Shown here: positions 50,034 through 60,800 of the stretch, piece after piece
Layout of the letters: each line of letters begins with the position of its first letter
Position numbering within the stretch: position 1 is the stretch's first letter
NCBI GenBank assembly: GCA_964036275.1
Contig: OZ038435.1
Location: 930,001 to 994,000, forward strand
Reading direction: 5' to 3'
DNA: 64,000 bases
From: Litoditis marina
Taxonomy: Eukaryota; Nematoda; Chromadorea; Rhabditida; Rhabditidae
The notes under the pieces: generated by a model
Seen by the model: only the letters and a program-made list of their open reading frames with translations
The model's database searches: none
What the model was told of the DNA's origin: nothing
Translations under genes and position numbers: made by a program

Positions 50034-50492
50034 ATGAAAACTCTTACCACGTCGTGTTTGGTTCAAGGGTGTTCAGGACAGACAGTTCTCGCAAGTTTTG
50101 TCCGATCTTTAGAATTCAAATATGAATACGGATCCACAGTGGTTGCTCGGGGAACTTTACAGACTTACCGGAATGAAGCACAAGTATCTGGCACCGTAGC
50201 AAAGTCTCCTGAAAAGGTCAGCTCCGAGGAAGTTTGGGTCACCTGCATAATGCTTACACATACAAAGTTGACAACTATGTGGCCAGACTGTGATCAGGAT
50301 GAGCTCTCCACTTTCACGACTTGTAAGGTTGAGGTAGCCGCACTAGCCCTTTTGCTACTACATCTTTACATCAGCAAGGCAGTGATAACGCAAGAGAGGA
50401 ATGGAACTTGTAAAAACTGCTCTTCTCCTCTAATATCTCTCAACATTCGCACCCACCTACTTTCGCCGGATATTCAAATTGGTGTTCTATAA
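50034..50492 (+). other. 152-codon open frame, coding status unknown
   Basis: An uninterrupted frame with ATG at 50034 and TAA at 50490-50492. I do not recognise the product. A possible internal exon (acceptor TCTTTAG before 50114, donor AAG|GTCAGC at 50218) would encode LEFKYEYGSTVVARGTLQ and RNEAQVSGTVAKS, which has the alternating pattern of beta-strands, but no partner exons were found. Chance is a serious alternative. Confidence 0.2.
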
Positions 50493-50688
50493 AAACAAAA
50501 TGATTCCGTAGTGTTTGGTTATAAGATAAGAGATACCCAAACAGCTCAGTTGAAAAGTTCCTGAATACACCTATGTTGGGAACTTTTCTGAATATTCTAA
50601 TATTCGTTCTAAATACTTGTCAAAGGCTGTGCATTTTGAAGTCATACTGTGAAAGGTCAGAAGTTTGTGTAACGGACTGTACGTCTCA

Positions 50689-51136
50689 GGTGAAAGTTAC
50701 AGGCCTAAAATAGGCTAAATCCAGGGAAATTTAGGAAAATATAAATGGCTGGATTAGAACCAAATTAGGCTTGTCGGCACCTAATTTAGTCTGGTAAACA
50801 CCTATTTTAGGTCTGTCGTCACCTATTTCAGGCCTGTAGCCCCTATTTTGAACTGGAATTAACCTATTTTAGGCTTGTAGCCACCTATTTCTGGCAATCG
50901 TGAAAAAAATAAATTTTGCGTGTTACAAGCCCAAAATAGGTTAATTTCAGCTCAAAATAGGGGCTACAGGCCTGAAATAGGTGTCTACTAGGCTAAATTA
51001 GGTGTCTACCAGGCTAAATTAGGTGCCGACAAGCCTAAAATAGGTGCCGACGAGCCTAATTCGGTTCTAATCCAGCCATTTCGATTTTCCTTAATTTCCC
51101 TGGATTTAGCCTATTTTAGGCTCGTAGTTTTCATCC
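50689..51136. repeat. large imperfect fold-back with internal short repeats
   Basis: The left arm (about 50689-50880) and right arm (about 50926-51136) are reverse complements at roughly 90 percent by eye, for example GGCTAAATCCAGGGAAATTT near 50713 against its counterpart near 51103. Inside each arm, blocks of about 20 nt built on ACCTATTTTAGGCTTGT repeat several times. It ends just before the GC-rich patch upstream of UBE2G1. Confidence 0.85.
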
Positions 51137-51710
51137 TTGTAACTCAATTAGAGTTTCTCCGAACAGAATTTTCAGGAGCACACGTGCGGTACTGTCGCCG
51201 CACTCTATTGCGTACTTCCTCATGCGCGCACCATGTCAATAGCTCACCGACACCATGCCGCTGTTTTCCGTCTGGGATATTGCGGGTTCAGCGATAGCCG
51301 GTCAGTCCTTTAATGCCTTATCCTAATTCAAAAACTTCATCTTCTCTTCTCATCATTCATCTCAATTTTGCGTTTTAAAGTGTTCTAGATGTCCTTTTCA
51401 CCCAAAAATAGGCAAACAATCGTAAGTTGACAACGGATGTCCATGTAATTAACCATAACAAGGTTCTCAAATTACAAGTACCATAAAAATAGCTTTTAAT
51501 TGGTAACAAAAAACCAAAACCACGTGACTGCTCAATTTTATCGTCGATGTTTTCAACAACCATATCCATAAATATCGCTAATTCATGTAAACCTCCTTTT
51601 AGCGACGTTTCGGTTGATTTCTTTCAAGGGTGTCTATTTTACCTAAGTTGCGCACCGATTCTTTTATACTTTGATTTTACTACTAATATGAGAAATCTCA
51701 TCATTCGTTA

Positions 51711-51721
51711 TATGTTCCAGG
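51711..51721 (+). other. splice acceptor 1 nt before UBE2G1 start codon
   Basis: TATGTTCCAG ends at 51720, leaving one G before the ATG at 51722. A start codon placed this tightly after an acceptor must receive its leader from another exon or a spliced leader. Confidence 0.7.
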
Positions 51722-54008
51722 ATGGGGGATCAGGCGACCCTGCTTCTGAAAAAGCAGTTAACAGGTTCGTGGCCTTAAAAGCTGATTCATGTTTTTCATA
51801 TTGAGTTTATCAGGATCTGGATGGAATTTCTCCTCCTTGTGTCCACTTCCCTCGTTGCTTTCATACAAAACCTGGTTGAGATGTATTTCCTCATTATCAA
51901 GGATAACTGAATGAATAGAAACAAACGCACTTTTCGTCAATGTTTTGCAAGTTTTTTAATCAAAAAACAAGTTTGTTTTAGTTTAATAAACTGCATTTAT
52001 CTGCAGAACTACGCCGGGTGCCGGTGGATGGGTTCTCTGCTGGGCTCTTCGATGATGACAACATCTACAAATGGGAAGTTCTGGTGATCGGACCTCCTGA
52101 GACGTTATAGTAAGTATCGCATTTCTCTATTTTTGCACCAAAAAAATGTCCAACTTATGTTATTGATCGATAGGCTGTATTTGGCTTGACTGTTGTGTAG
52201 GCTTTTCGTCACAGTTCACAGAACTAGCAGAAATCTAGAATTGTGCCATCGCTATTTTGGTTCGTTTCGCCTCCCGACGAGTAGCGACTGTATAAGTCCA
52301 AGGTCTATATCACTTTCCTTGGAATTCAAACTGCCCAGTCTCTAGTCCCACTCATCAATTCACAATTTCACAATCTCGGTCACAACTGTATTTTTCAGCG
52401 AGGGTGGATTCTTCAAGGCGAGTCTGGAGTTCCCCAAGGATTATCCACAGAAACCACCCAAGATGAAGTTCATCTCGGAAATCTACCATCCAAATAGTGA
52501 GTTGTTGTTTTCCTCTAAATAAGGTCGTAATTTTACGCTATTCAACGTTCATGAAAACAGATGGAAATTTTCAACCATTTTCTAAGAAACACGAAAAAGG
52601 TCTGAATTTTTTTCTATATTGTTCAGTATACTTTAACTTTGTTAGTTTAGCATGAAAATTTGCCTCATATCAGGCGAAAAGGGAGCTCTATTTAGCCAAG
52701 TTTGTGGATTCATGCCCTTCAGCTTGCTGTTGCTTTACATCTGAAACGTTGTGTCTCGTAACCTTTTTGTTGTTAAATACCTTTTTTTGCAGTTGATAAG
52801 GACGGTAACGTATGCATCTCAATTCTGCACGACCCCGGCGATGATAAGTGAGTAGTTTCTAGGTTTCTACAATCGAACAAATATCATTTATCCAGGAAAA
52901 ACCATTTTAATGAAACGGGAGAAAGTTTGCTACATGAGAAAGATATTCATTACATCTTGCTCTAAAAAGGAGCATGTGTTTATTCAAAATAAGGACATAC
53001 ACCGGGCTTGTGAAACTCACAGAGCTGTTCACTATTACAATTCACTAAACTGCAACACTGGACTGTTATAGTTATTGACCGCTTCCCCGAAAAAAAGTGC
53101 ATGTTTAAAATATTTGGCAATTATCGTTTTCAAAACCCTGTTCATGACATGTTCAACATGACAAATAAAACATGTTCATGGAGTCATGCCCTTCTTGGCT
53201 TGTATTGCGTAGGTCGAGTATTTCATCCTTCTGAATACGGTTTAAAGCTTGTAATGTATTGTTGGCCGAGTTAGGTCGAGTAGTTCATATTTCATCATTT
53301 TTTTCATTCGGCCACTTTCAGGTGGGGATATGAGCGACCGGAGGAGCGATGGCTTCCGGTTCATACCGTGGAGACCATTCTGCTCTCCGTCATCTCAATG
53401 CTGGCCGATCCCAACTTCGAATCGCCCGCCAACGTCGACGCTGCAGTACGTTACGTTTCTAACGTTTTCTAGGACATCTTCTTTTTTTTCAGGACCTCCT
53501 CGCTATTTTGTCGGCGGCAGATACATAGAGCGAACTATGATCGACTGTTGATTGTGTGCGATACGTACAGTACACATATCGATAACCATACTTTGCTCGA
53601 TGTATGATGTATCTGTCGCAAACTGAAAAAAAGCATGAAGGGGCCCTATCATGCTTCATCCGTTTTGCGATTCTAGCTTTGCATGACAGTTGAATTGTCC
53701 TGTGGGTAATGAATACCCACCCGCTTTCTTTCAAATTCATGGTTAGCAGTCCATACAGACAAGGAAAAACCAATTTGTTCTCTTGCATGACAATCATTTT
53801 CTATTATGGTACTGACCTTATTACTAGCGTTTTACAATACGGGTATTCTAATCTGAGCGATGGAAATTAGAGAGTCGCCTACAGCTGTCACTGTGGTTGG
53901 ATCATGTTTCCGACTAATTTGTTATGTTTTTAGAAACTGCAACGTGAGAATCTACCCGAGTTCAAGAAGCGTGTAGCTGCCTGTGTCCGTAAAAGTCAAG
54001 ACGAGTAA
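51722..54008 (+). CDS. UBE2G1: E2 ubiquitin-conjugating enzyme G1
   Basis: This E2 carries thioester-bound ubiquitin and passes it to substrates with RING E3s; family members work with cullin ligases and in protein quality control. Six exons: 51722-51764, 52007-52109, 52399-52496, 52793-52847, 53322-53445 and 53934-54008, giving 165 residues (human UBE2G1 170). The UBC fold is complete: [54 protein letters not shown] with catalytic Cys89, the class-specific acidic loop before [19 protein letters not shown], and the final helix. The loop and the start [13 protein letters not shown] favour G1 over G2. The E2 stops shortly after VRKSQ, like human UBE2G1 but a few residues shorter. A strong donor 47 nt after the stop suggests an intron in the 3' UTR. 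Confidence 0.97.
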
Positions 54009-54259
54009 ACATTGTTCGATGCCGGTGAACCAGTACATTTCCAGTCTCAATTCTAGTAAGTTTCTTTTTCTCGTCGTTAACTTCCGCCCAACCTCACACA
54101 CCTCTACTTAGGGTATAACAAATGAACATTGAATCTTTGTCTTTGTTCTTTATGACTGTATTCGGAAAGTCGGGGCATGTTGTCTCATCGACGGGGTAAC
54201 AGTTTTTAGTAGCTGTTATGTTCTCTTGTACAATCAAGTCAAATACTCCAAGTACAGTC

Positions 54260-54640
54260 TAGGGGAACATTGACTTTTTACCCCCCACCTTTCTGAAATT
54301 GTATTGCGTTTGGGGAATTGTAGTTTGACCCCCCCCCCCCACCGGGGGGTGATAATTCAATTTATCACTCGGAATACATAAGTTTCAGGGTGGGGGGTAA
54401 AAAGTAAACATTTCCGGTGTTGAAGTTCAGCCCCCCCCACTCGTTGAAGTTGGACCCCCCACCATTGAAGTTCTACCCCCGCCGACCCAGGTGGGGGGTA
54501 AATAGTAAATGTCGAAGTTGATTTTTGACCCCCCCCCCCCTCTCCTAGATTTTCAGTTTTTAGCTTAGGTGGGGGGTTGAAGTGCTACGGGGAGGGGGGA
54601 CTCAACTAAAGTGGGGGGCGATACTTCAATTTTCCTCAAA
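54260..54640. repeat. cluster of C-run and G-run modules
   Basis: About ten runs of six or more C or G alternate between strands, several in the frame GGTGGGGGGTAAAxAGT or its complement (for example near 54275, 54391, 54491). Inverted pairs can form hairpins and the G-runs could form G-quadruplexes. Confidence 0.85.
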
Positions 54641-55112
54641 CCTTCGTCACTTAGTCATTTCAAGCATTTCATTATCCATATACCGATTGGGCAAAGACCC
54701 TACCTTGGTTATTTCTAAGCTCAAATTCTGAGCGGTCTGGTCATAATATTGACACCAATCACTCAGCTGGGATAAGTGTCCTAGTTAGGAAACAAATTTG
54801 CGTAGTTTGCCTCCACTCTGTAAAGGTTGTCATCGATAGAGTTCAGGATTAACCGATCTGCAGTGTGGTATTTATTTCCAGGGCCTTCTGTTTTCCCGGC
54901 GATATTCCCTGTTCTTATTTATTCGTGTAATGTAAAGTAATCATCTCATGCCTTAGTCAAGATCTTAGTTTCATTTTCGTACAACTGTTTCTCTGCTGAT
55001 TGAATTTCTAAGACAGCACTTGTGGTTTTTGTGGCTAAGTATTGATATTGCTGTGACATGTGAAGCGCAGTAAATTTTCTAATTGCAGTGTGGATATGTG
55101 TTCACTATTTTC

Positions 55113-55118
55113 AATAAA
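55113..55118 (+). terminator. poly(A) signal AATAAA, UBE2G1 gene
   Basis: AATAAA 24 nt after a good acceptor (55088). Together with the donor at 54056 this would give a spliced, short 3' UTR; unspliced it would be 1.1 kb. Confidence 0.5.
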
Positions 55119-55728
55119 ATTTGGTCACGATTCATGTTTACTAATCTATTGTTTATTGAACAATGTTATATCTTTTTTATTTCGTGATCAACTCCGCCTT
55201 TCGAGAGTTCGAATGAACTACCTCACTCGTCGTCAAGAACTGTGAGAGTGGAGCATACTTCTTCTCCACCTTGATGTTTTGTGTATCTGCATCAATTATT
55301 GTGTTATCAATTATTAGTTTTATTCACGAAAAAATACTAGCTTCCATAAACTTTATGGAATAGATATTCAAATGTTCTTGTGGGGCTAAACAAATGGTTG
55401 TTTACCTGGCATCAGGTGTTGCCAGTTTCACAACTGGCTGTAATATGACACGATATCTAAACAGTTTACTCGAATCCGTATAAAAGGGGGACTGGCTGGC
55501 CACTTTTCACTATTCACCTCCACGCACAACGAGTGCTATTCATTGGTCCCAGCCTCCCCCTTTAGGATGAGTTCCTCTTAGTGACGCTATCGGAATATGT
55601 GTACCGAGCTGCCCTATGATGGACTCATCTGATCTGATCATTAAATGACCGTTCACATTGACTCTAAACTTTTAACGGTTGAACACGGTATTTTTCCAAT
55701 CATCTCAAGTTCTACGTCTTTATAATGT

Positions 55729-55767
55729 TTTTTTCCTGACAGGTTACTCGAGATCTCCTAATCTAAA
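55729..55767 (+). other. splice acceptor 25 nt before POLR1D start codon
   Basis: TTTTTTTCCTGACAG ends at 55742 after a long T-rich tract; the ATG is at 55768. It is the strongest pyrimidine tract among the start-proximal acceptors. Confidence 0.7.
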
Positions 55768-57462
55768 ATGAGCCGCCCGAAGGTAGAAATTGTGAGTTCA
55801 TGAATGTCTCTTTGTTCTCTGCATGACTGCTTGTGTGAAATAACTGTGTTGTCCATATAGTAGTTTCTTTTGTCATTTAGCTGAATCTTCTCTAAAACGT
55901 TAACTGTGCTCGAGGAATGTGAATGGTGATCGTCTTCGTAAGAATTCGGTGTGGTCTTAGCTCTAGTTAGCCAAGTTTCAACACTTAGTATTCTACTCAT
56001 CCCATTTTTCTCATCACAGCTTAACCCTGAGGCATTGGAGGAGGATCCAACCAATCTAACCGTAATTTTGCACGAAGAAGATCACACAATGGGAAATTCC
56101 ATCAAGCATCTTCTATGTGGAATGTAAGTAACGTTTTCACGTGAATTTGTGTTTTGCAGACGCCTACCTGAATGTAGTGTAGTTCTAATTTCAATACCTT
56201 CTAGTTTTCTAATGAAAATGAAAACTTCAACATTACTCAAGATATTCCTGAGGCATGAGGCTCTTTTTGTAATAGGGAACCAGAGTCGAATGCAAAAAGT
56301 ATTAAACCTTCCGATAACATTTACATCGACTGGAAGTTTTTGTAATCGCACTGTAGAGAGTGTAGAGGTCTTAGCGAAAGTAAAACATCTGTACCGGGTT
56401 GCAAGAGTGGCAGGCAAACGGCTGCAAGTATCTTTTTAATGCTCACACACCGGTAAGGTTCAATTTCAATCCTTCCAGCGTTCAAATGAGAGAGCTGTAG
56501 TGAGAGCTGTATTTTGAAATGGCCAAATATTAGAAGTTGGTAGTAAAGAAGCTGGTTTTGTGAACTTTTGCTGGCTATTCAGTTACAGTTGCCCTTTCAT
56601 TCATTGAGGAATATTATCGTTAGCAAACTGGTAGAAACCGTTGCTTCTTCCGCAATCATCTCTCGCGTCCGCGCTCCATGTTTTGATCCTTCGCGGTTAG
56701 AGAGCTGGAACTGAAAGTACTGTCTTCACAAACTCACGCCATCAATTGTGATAGATCAATCTTTTTTCCAGGCCAGACGTGGAATTTTGTGGATATAACG
56801 TGCCGCATCCGCTGGAGGATAAGATTCTGTTGAGGTTACAGACGAAGAAAGGAGTTGAGGCGGCCACTCTCTTCCTCTCTGCATTCGATCAACTAGAACA
56901 GGTAGGCAAGAAGCATTTTCAACTAAAGGTGTCCGAATAGTCAGAAAAATTGAAAAACTGACTACTTTTTCAGAAAATGTTTCTGATTTTGGTGTTTATT
57001 TTAACGTTTATTTTCACCTGTTCAAGTCAAAAAAACAGACTCCCTTTTATCGAATAGTCGGACCTTACTAACGTATGGGTAGGCCAGAATGCGGAAAATT
57101 GGAATACGTTATGTTACAGCTGTTTCTGGGTGCTCGTTTACCTACCAGTCTACAACCTAAGACAGTTAAGACCAATACTGTTCAATAATGTATTGCCAGC
57201 ATATATAGAATAGGCAGTTTTTTTTATTTAAAGTAACTAGAAATTGTGGTGTAGTTATGGTCCTACCTAGTTCAGTTTGAATTATGGATGATTCCTTGTT
57301 GCTCAGTTAATTGAGGTATACTTCCAAGTGATCATTTTTGGCTTGCTAACAGCCGGAGACATCGACATCATGTTCCATTCTCGGTTCTTTCAGATATTCG
57401 ACACTATTCAACAGAAATTTGAGGCTCAGTACGCTGAACATACAATGAAGGAAGAAAATTGA
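55768..57462 (+). CDS. POLR1D: RNA polymerase I and III subunit AC19 (RPAC2)
   Basis: AC19 pairs with AC40 as the alpha-like assembly platform of RNA polymerases I and III in the nucleus. Four exons: 55768-55791, 56020-56123, 56772-56901 and 57394-57462, with TGA at 57460-57462. The product is 108 residues, shorter than human (133) through a short N-terminus. The signature TVILHEEDHTMGNSIKHLLC and the following PDVEFCGYNVPHPLEDKILL, then LRLQTKKGVEAATLF, match the bacterial-alpha-like dimerisation domain. The first coding exon is only 8 codons. The stop is 427 bp from the next ATG on the same strand, and both genes have a start-proximal acceptor, so a shared pre-mRNA with gamma-tubulin is possible. 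Confidence 0.94.
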
Positions 57463-57882
57463 TGTCAGCGACCAAAAAACGGTTAACTGATCAATTTGTT
57501 AATGTTTTGTTATGTTTATACGTTGTTGGATTGTTGTTTTCTTTTATTAATGAAGCCTCACCGATTTTGTAGCTCTTTTTCAACTAGTTTGGTGTTACCA
57601 TGTTATATTACCTCAGCTTCTATGTATGTGTGCATTGTGTTGACTTTACCATCTGCTGTCAACAATTCATTAGCGTTACTCGTTCAGATCGCTTTTCGGC
57701 TTTTTCACTTTGGCAACACTGCTCGATTTGCTCACATTGCGAGAGGGAACGTTCTTCTCTCGATTCAGTCCTTCTTAACATAGGGATAGTGTTTTCTTCT
57801 AGGAACACTGTGTCGTTATTCATAAGAAGTTAGAAGAGATGGTCATTCTTTGTGTATATGGCCTCAGTTGTGTTTTTCTCAG
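57463..57882. other. short spacer between POLR1D and gamma-tubulin
   Basis: About 420 bp, T-rich on the plus strand, without a canonical AATAAA or GC-rich patch. Open frames here are short and unconvincing. It may be intercistronic. Confidence 0.5.
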
Positions 57883-57889
57883 GTTCGCA
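57873..57889 (+). other. splice acceptor 7 nt before gamma-tubulin start codon
   Basis: GTGTTTTTCTCAG ends at 57882; GTTCGCA then the ATG at 57890. Strong pyrimidine tract. Confidence 0.7.
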
Positions 57890-60800
57890 ATGCCGGGCCA
57901 GATGATGAGTGTCCATGTAGGCCAATGCGGAAACCAGTTGGGACAGAGCTTCTGGAAACAGTTATGTGAAGAACACGCAATCGACAGGTTGGTAAAGCAA
58001 GATATTTGGGAAAATCGCGATTTTCGTTAACGCGGTTACAGTCACCCATTTTTTTGGAAAACCAAACAAAAGGATTAACCAGGAACCCGGTTAATGAGTT
58101 ACCTGAGGTGGTTAACGAATAACGCGGGCAAATCAAGAACCCGTTCATCTGTGCCCGCTTAGCCAAGGACTGATTTCGTAGTTCGTGGCGCTATTTTGAA
58201 AAGTTGATAATTGTATATTGTGCTCCATGGTTTGGTAAGTATTTTGCAAGTAACTATCCTTTTTTCAGCAATGGACAACTGACATGTGAGGAAAAGGGAG
58301 ATTTCAAGGAGTCCTTCTTTTATCAGGCAAGTTTGTACTGGGTGTGGTGTGTTTGGAAAGCATACGACTGGGTTCATAGTTTTTGGGTTCTGCGCGGTTT
58401 CTTAATTGGGCATATCGCGTATCTGGAAGCTACTGTAACCTAAAAGGCAGTGCGTTAGTTACAGGAGATGACAATGAAGGGAGTGCGTTAGTTATAGAGG
58501 ATGAGTTTTAGTTTGAACTCGATAGAAGGCATATTTTACAAATTTTGCTCGAAAATCGACTGGATCAAGCTACAAGCAAGGGGATCGAGCGAACACTACT
58601 TCGACCATGGCCTCTATTTTACGAAAATTGTGTTTATGGTCGGAAGAAACACAACAGTTCGGAAGAGTACAGAAATATTTTAGTCGAGACGGCTAAAAGT
58701 CGGTTTGCATTCCCATCATGCTGTATTTACAGTAATATACTAAAACACAACCGAGCACTTTCTGAATATAGTGCACTTGTGCAGGCTGACGATGACCACT
58801 ACGTGCCCCGTGCAGTGCTGGTTGACCTCGAACCGCGAGTCATCAATGGAATCATGGCAAACCCCGACTTCTCCAATCTGTTCAACACGGATAACTTCTA
58901 CATGTCCACTCATGGGGGAGGAGCCGGCAACAACTGGGCTAGCGGCTACTGTCAGGGAAAGTGGGTTGGTTTATAGGTGGGGACTATTGGATTATAGAAC
59001 ATTTAAAGGAGGGCTGAATGAAAACCCAGTTTAGGTACCCCGGGGTACCTAAACATTACGTTGCGTGCGCCAAAACGACTAAAACGTGTAAACCGTATGC
59101 AAATTAGGCTTGTTTCTTTGAATAATTCAAGGTATATATGACTTTTCTTTCTGCCCCCTTCAACTTAATTCAATTTTCAGATAATGCTTTGAAACTAGTT
59201 AGGTCTATAAGGTGAGCGTATTGTTTCTGAAGTTTCTGCACAAAACTTCATTTTTTTCAGTGAAGTTCACGAGAAGATTCTGGACGTAATTGAGCGGGAG
59301 GTGGAGAACGGAGACAACATGGAGGGTTTCCTGTTCACGCATTCCGTGTCCGGCGGAACTGGATCAGGTCTCGGATCGGTGCTTCTCGAGAAAATGAAAG
59401 AAAGGTATGATAATTATAATATTAATATTAGTATCAAATCATTTATCGTTGTGTATCATGAACAAAGCAGTGAGGTAGGTAGATTTTGAGGTAGGTTGAG
59501 GGCAGAGTGAGGTAGTAAATTTTAGTTTGGTTGAAAAGATCTGCCAATTTCAGAGAACAAATTCATCTGAACAAGTGTCTTTTTAGTAATGTTAATACAG
59601 ATTTATTGCGTATGGAGTATATTTATATTAAAATAATTATTATGTTATTTCAGATACCCGAAGAAGATCATCCAGACCTATTCGGTGTTCGCCAACCAGC
59701 AGGGTCAAGGGGACAGTGGCGAGGCGTCGGCAGATGTAGTGGTCGCACCCTACAACTCGATCCTCTCACTCGAACGGCTCATCGATCATGCTGGTTAGTT
59801 TCGGAGGCTATGAGTCAGTTGGGACTGAACCTCAAATTGGAACCCTTTTCTCGCTTAAATACCTCAGAGGCAGTTGGGTTCTTTCGTCGTCTTCTCTGTA
59901 TCGATACATTTCTTCTGAATCTTCGGTCCAGTACATATTCTATCGAGGCGAGAGTTTAAACTTTAAACTGTTATTGAAGGTTTGTATGATAAGAATAAGG
60001 CATTAAGGTGATCAAGTTGATCGGATCGTTCGAAGCGAAACCAGGGGGCAAACTAAAACACGTCGGAACTGTACAAACTGGCTGTTTTCTGATGTTTCTT
60101 GAACTGCCTATTTTACTATTTTGTGTTTCAGACGACGTGGTGGTGTTGGACAATGCGGCCCTGAATCGACTGGCAGCCGGCAAGTTCAAGACACAGACGC
60201 CCACCTTTGATCACATCAATTCACTGGTAAGAAAGCTTACACGACGGGCTCTATTTTTTTTTACATATTCATTGTTTCACTTCGCGTCGTTTTGATGCGG
60301 TGATCATCATACATACCACAATACCATCAAAAGTTTTTTGTGCAGTAGTAGTACAGTTGATTCCTCATGGTGAACATTCTTATGTTCTGAGACATCTCAC
60401 TCTATACGGGGTACGGGCTCACTTATCTCGCAGTTGCTCAGTTCATTAGGCGAAAAAATGCCATGTATGTGACACAGGATCGGTGCATTTTCTTCCGTAC
60501 CAAACTGATAAAAACGAATGTATACGTATGATTTGGTTCGCATGGAGATTTGTGTGGATATATATTCAAAAGATTGTAGTTTGTAGTCGACAGATGTGAG
60601 AGTGTCATATATAATATGTGTGAATTCAGGTGACTCGTATAATGTCCACTTCAACGTCTATGCTCCGCTTCGGCTCGTCAATTTTCTCGGGCATATCGTC
60701 ACTGAATCTCACTCCATATCCGCCAATGCGCTTCATTCAAGCAGGTTGGTCGTTGTTTTTATTGACGCTTTGTACTTTGTAGAAAGTCCACTATAGTCGA

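Larger units (their letters stand above)
45001..51720. other. divergent spacer between syntaxin and UBE2G1
   Basis: The two genes point away from each other, so this 6.7 kb should hold both promoters. GC-rich islands stand out at 46120-46330 (with CCACGCCCC, a KLF/Sp1-like word), 47885-47945 and 51180-51310; the first two could serve syntaxin and the last UBE2G1. A 28-bp motif is repeated at 46283 and 46742. A GGTTCGG-rich patch lies at 48910-49010 and a large fold-back at 50689-51136. No exon is firmly supported; the longest open frame is 50034-50492. Confidence 0.4.
54009..55742. other. UBE2G1 3' region and spacer to POLR1D
   Basis: Contains a probable 3' UTR intron (donor CTA|GTAAGT at 54056, acceptor TTCTAATTGCAG ending 55088), the UBE2G1 poly(A) signal at 55113, the G/C-run cluster at 54260-54640, and a plausible POLR1D promoter zone near 55490-55560 with an ATTGG (inverted CCAAT) word. 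Confidence 0.45.
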
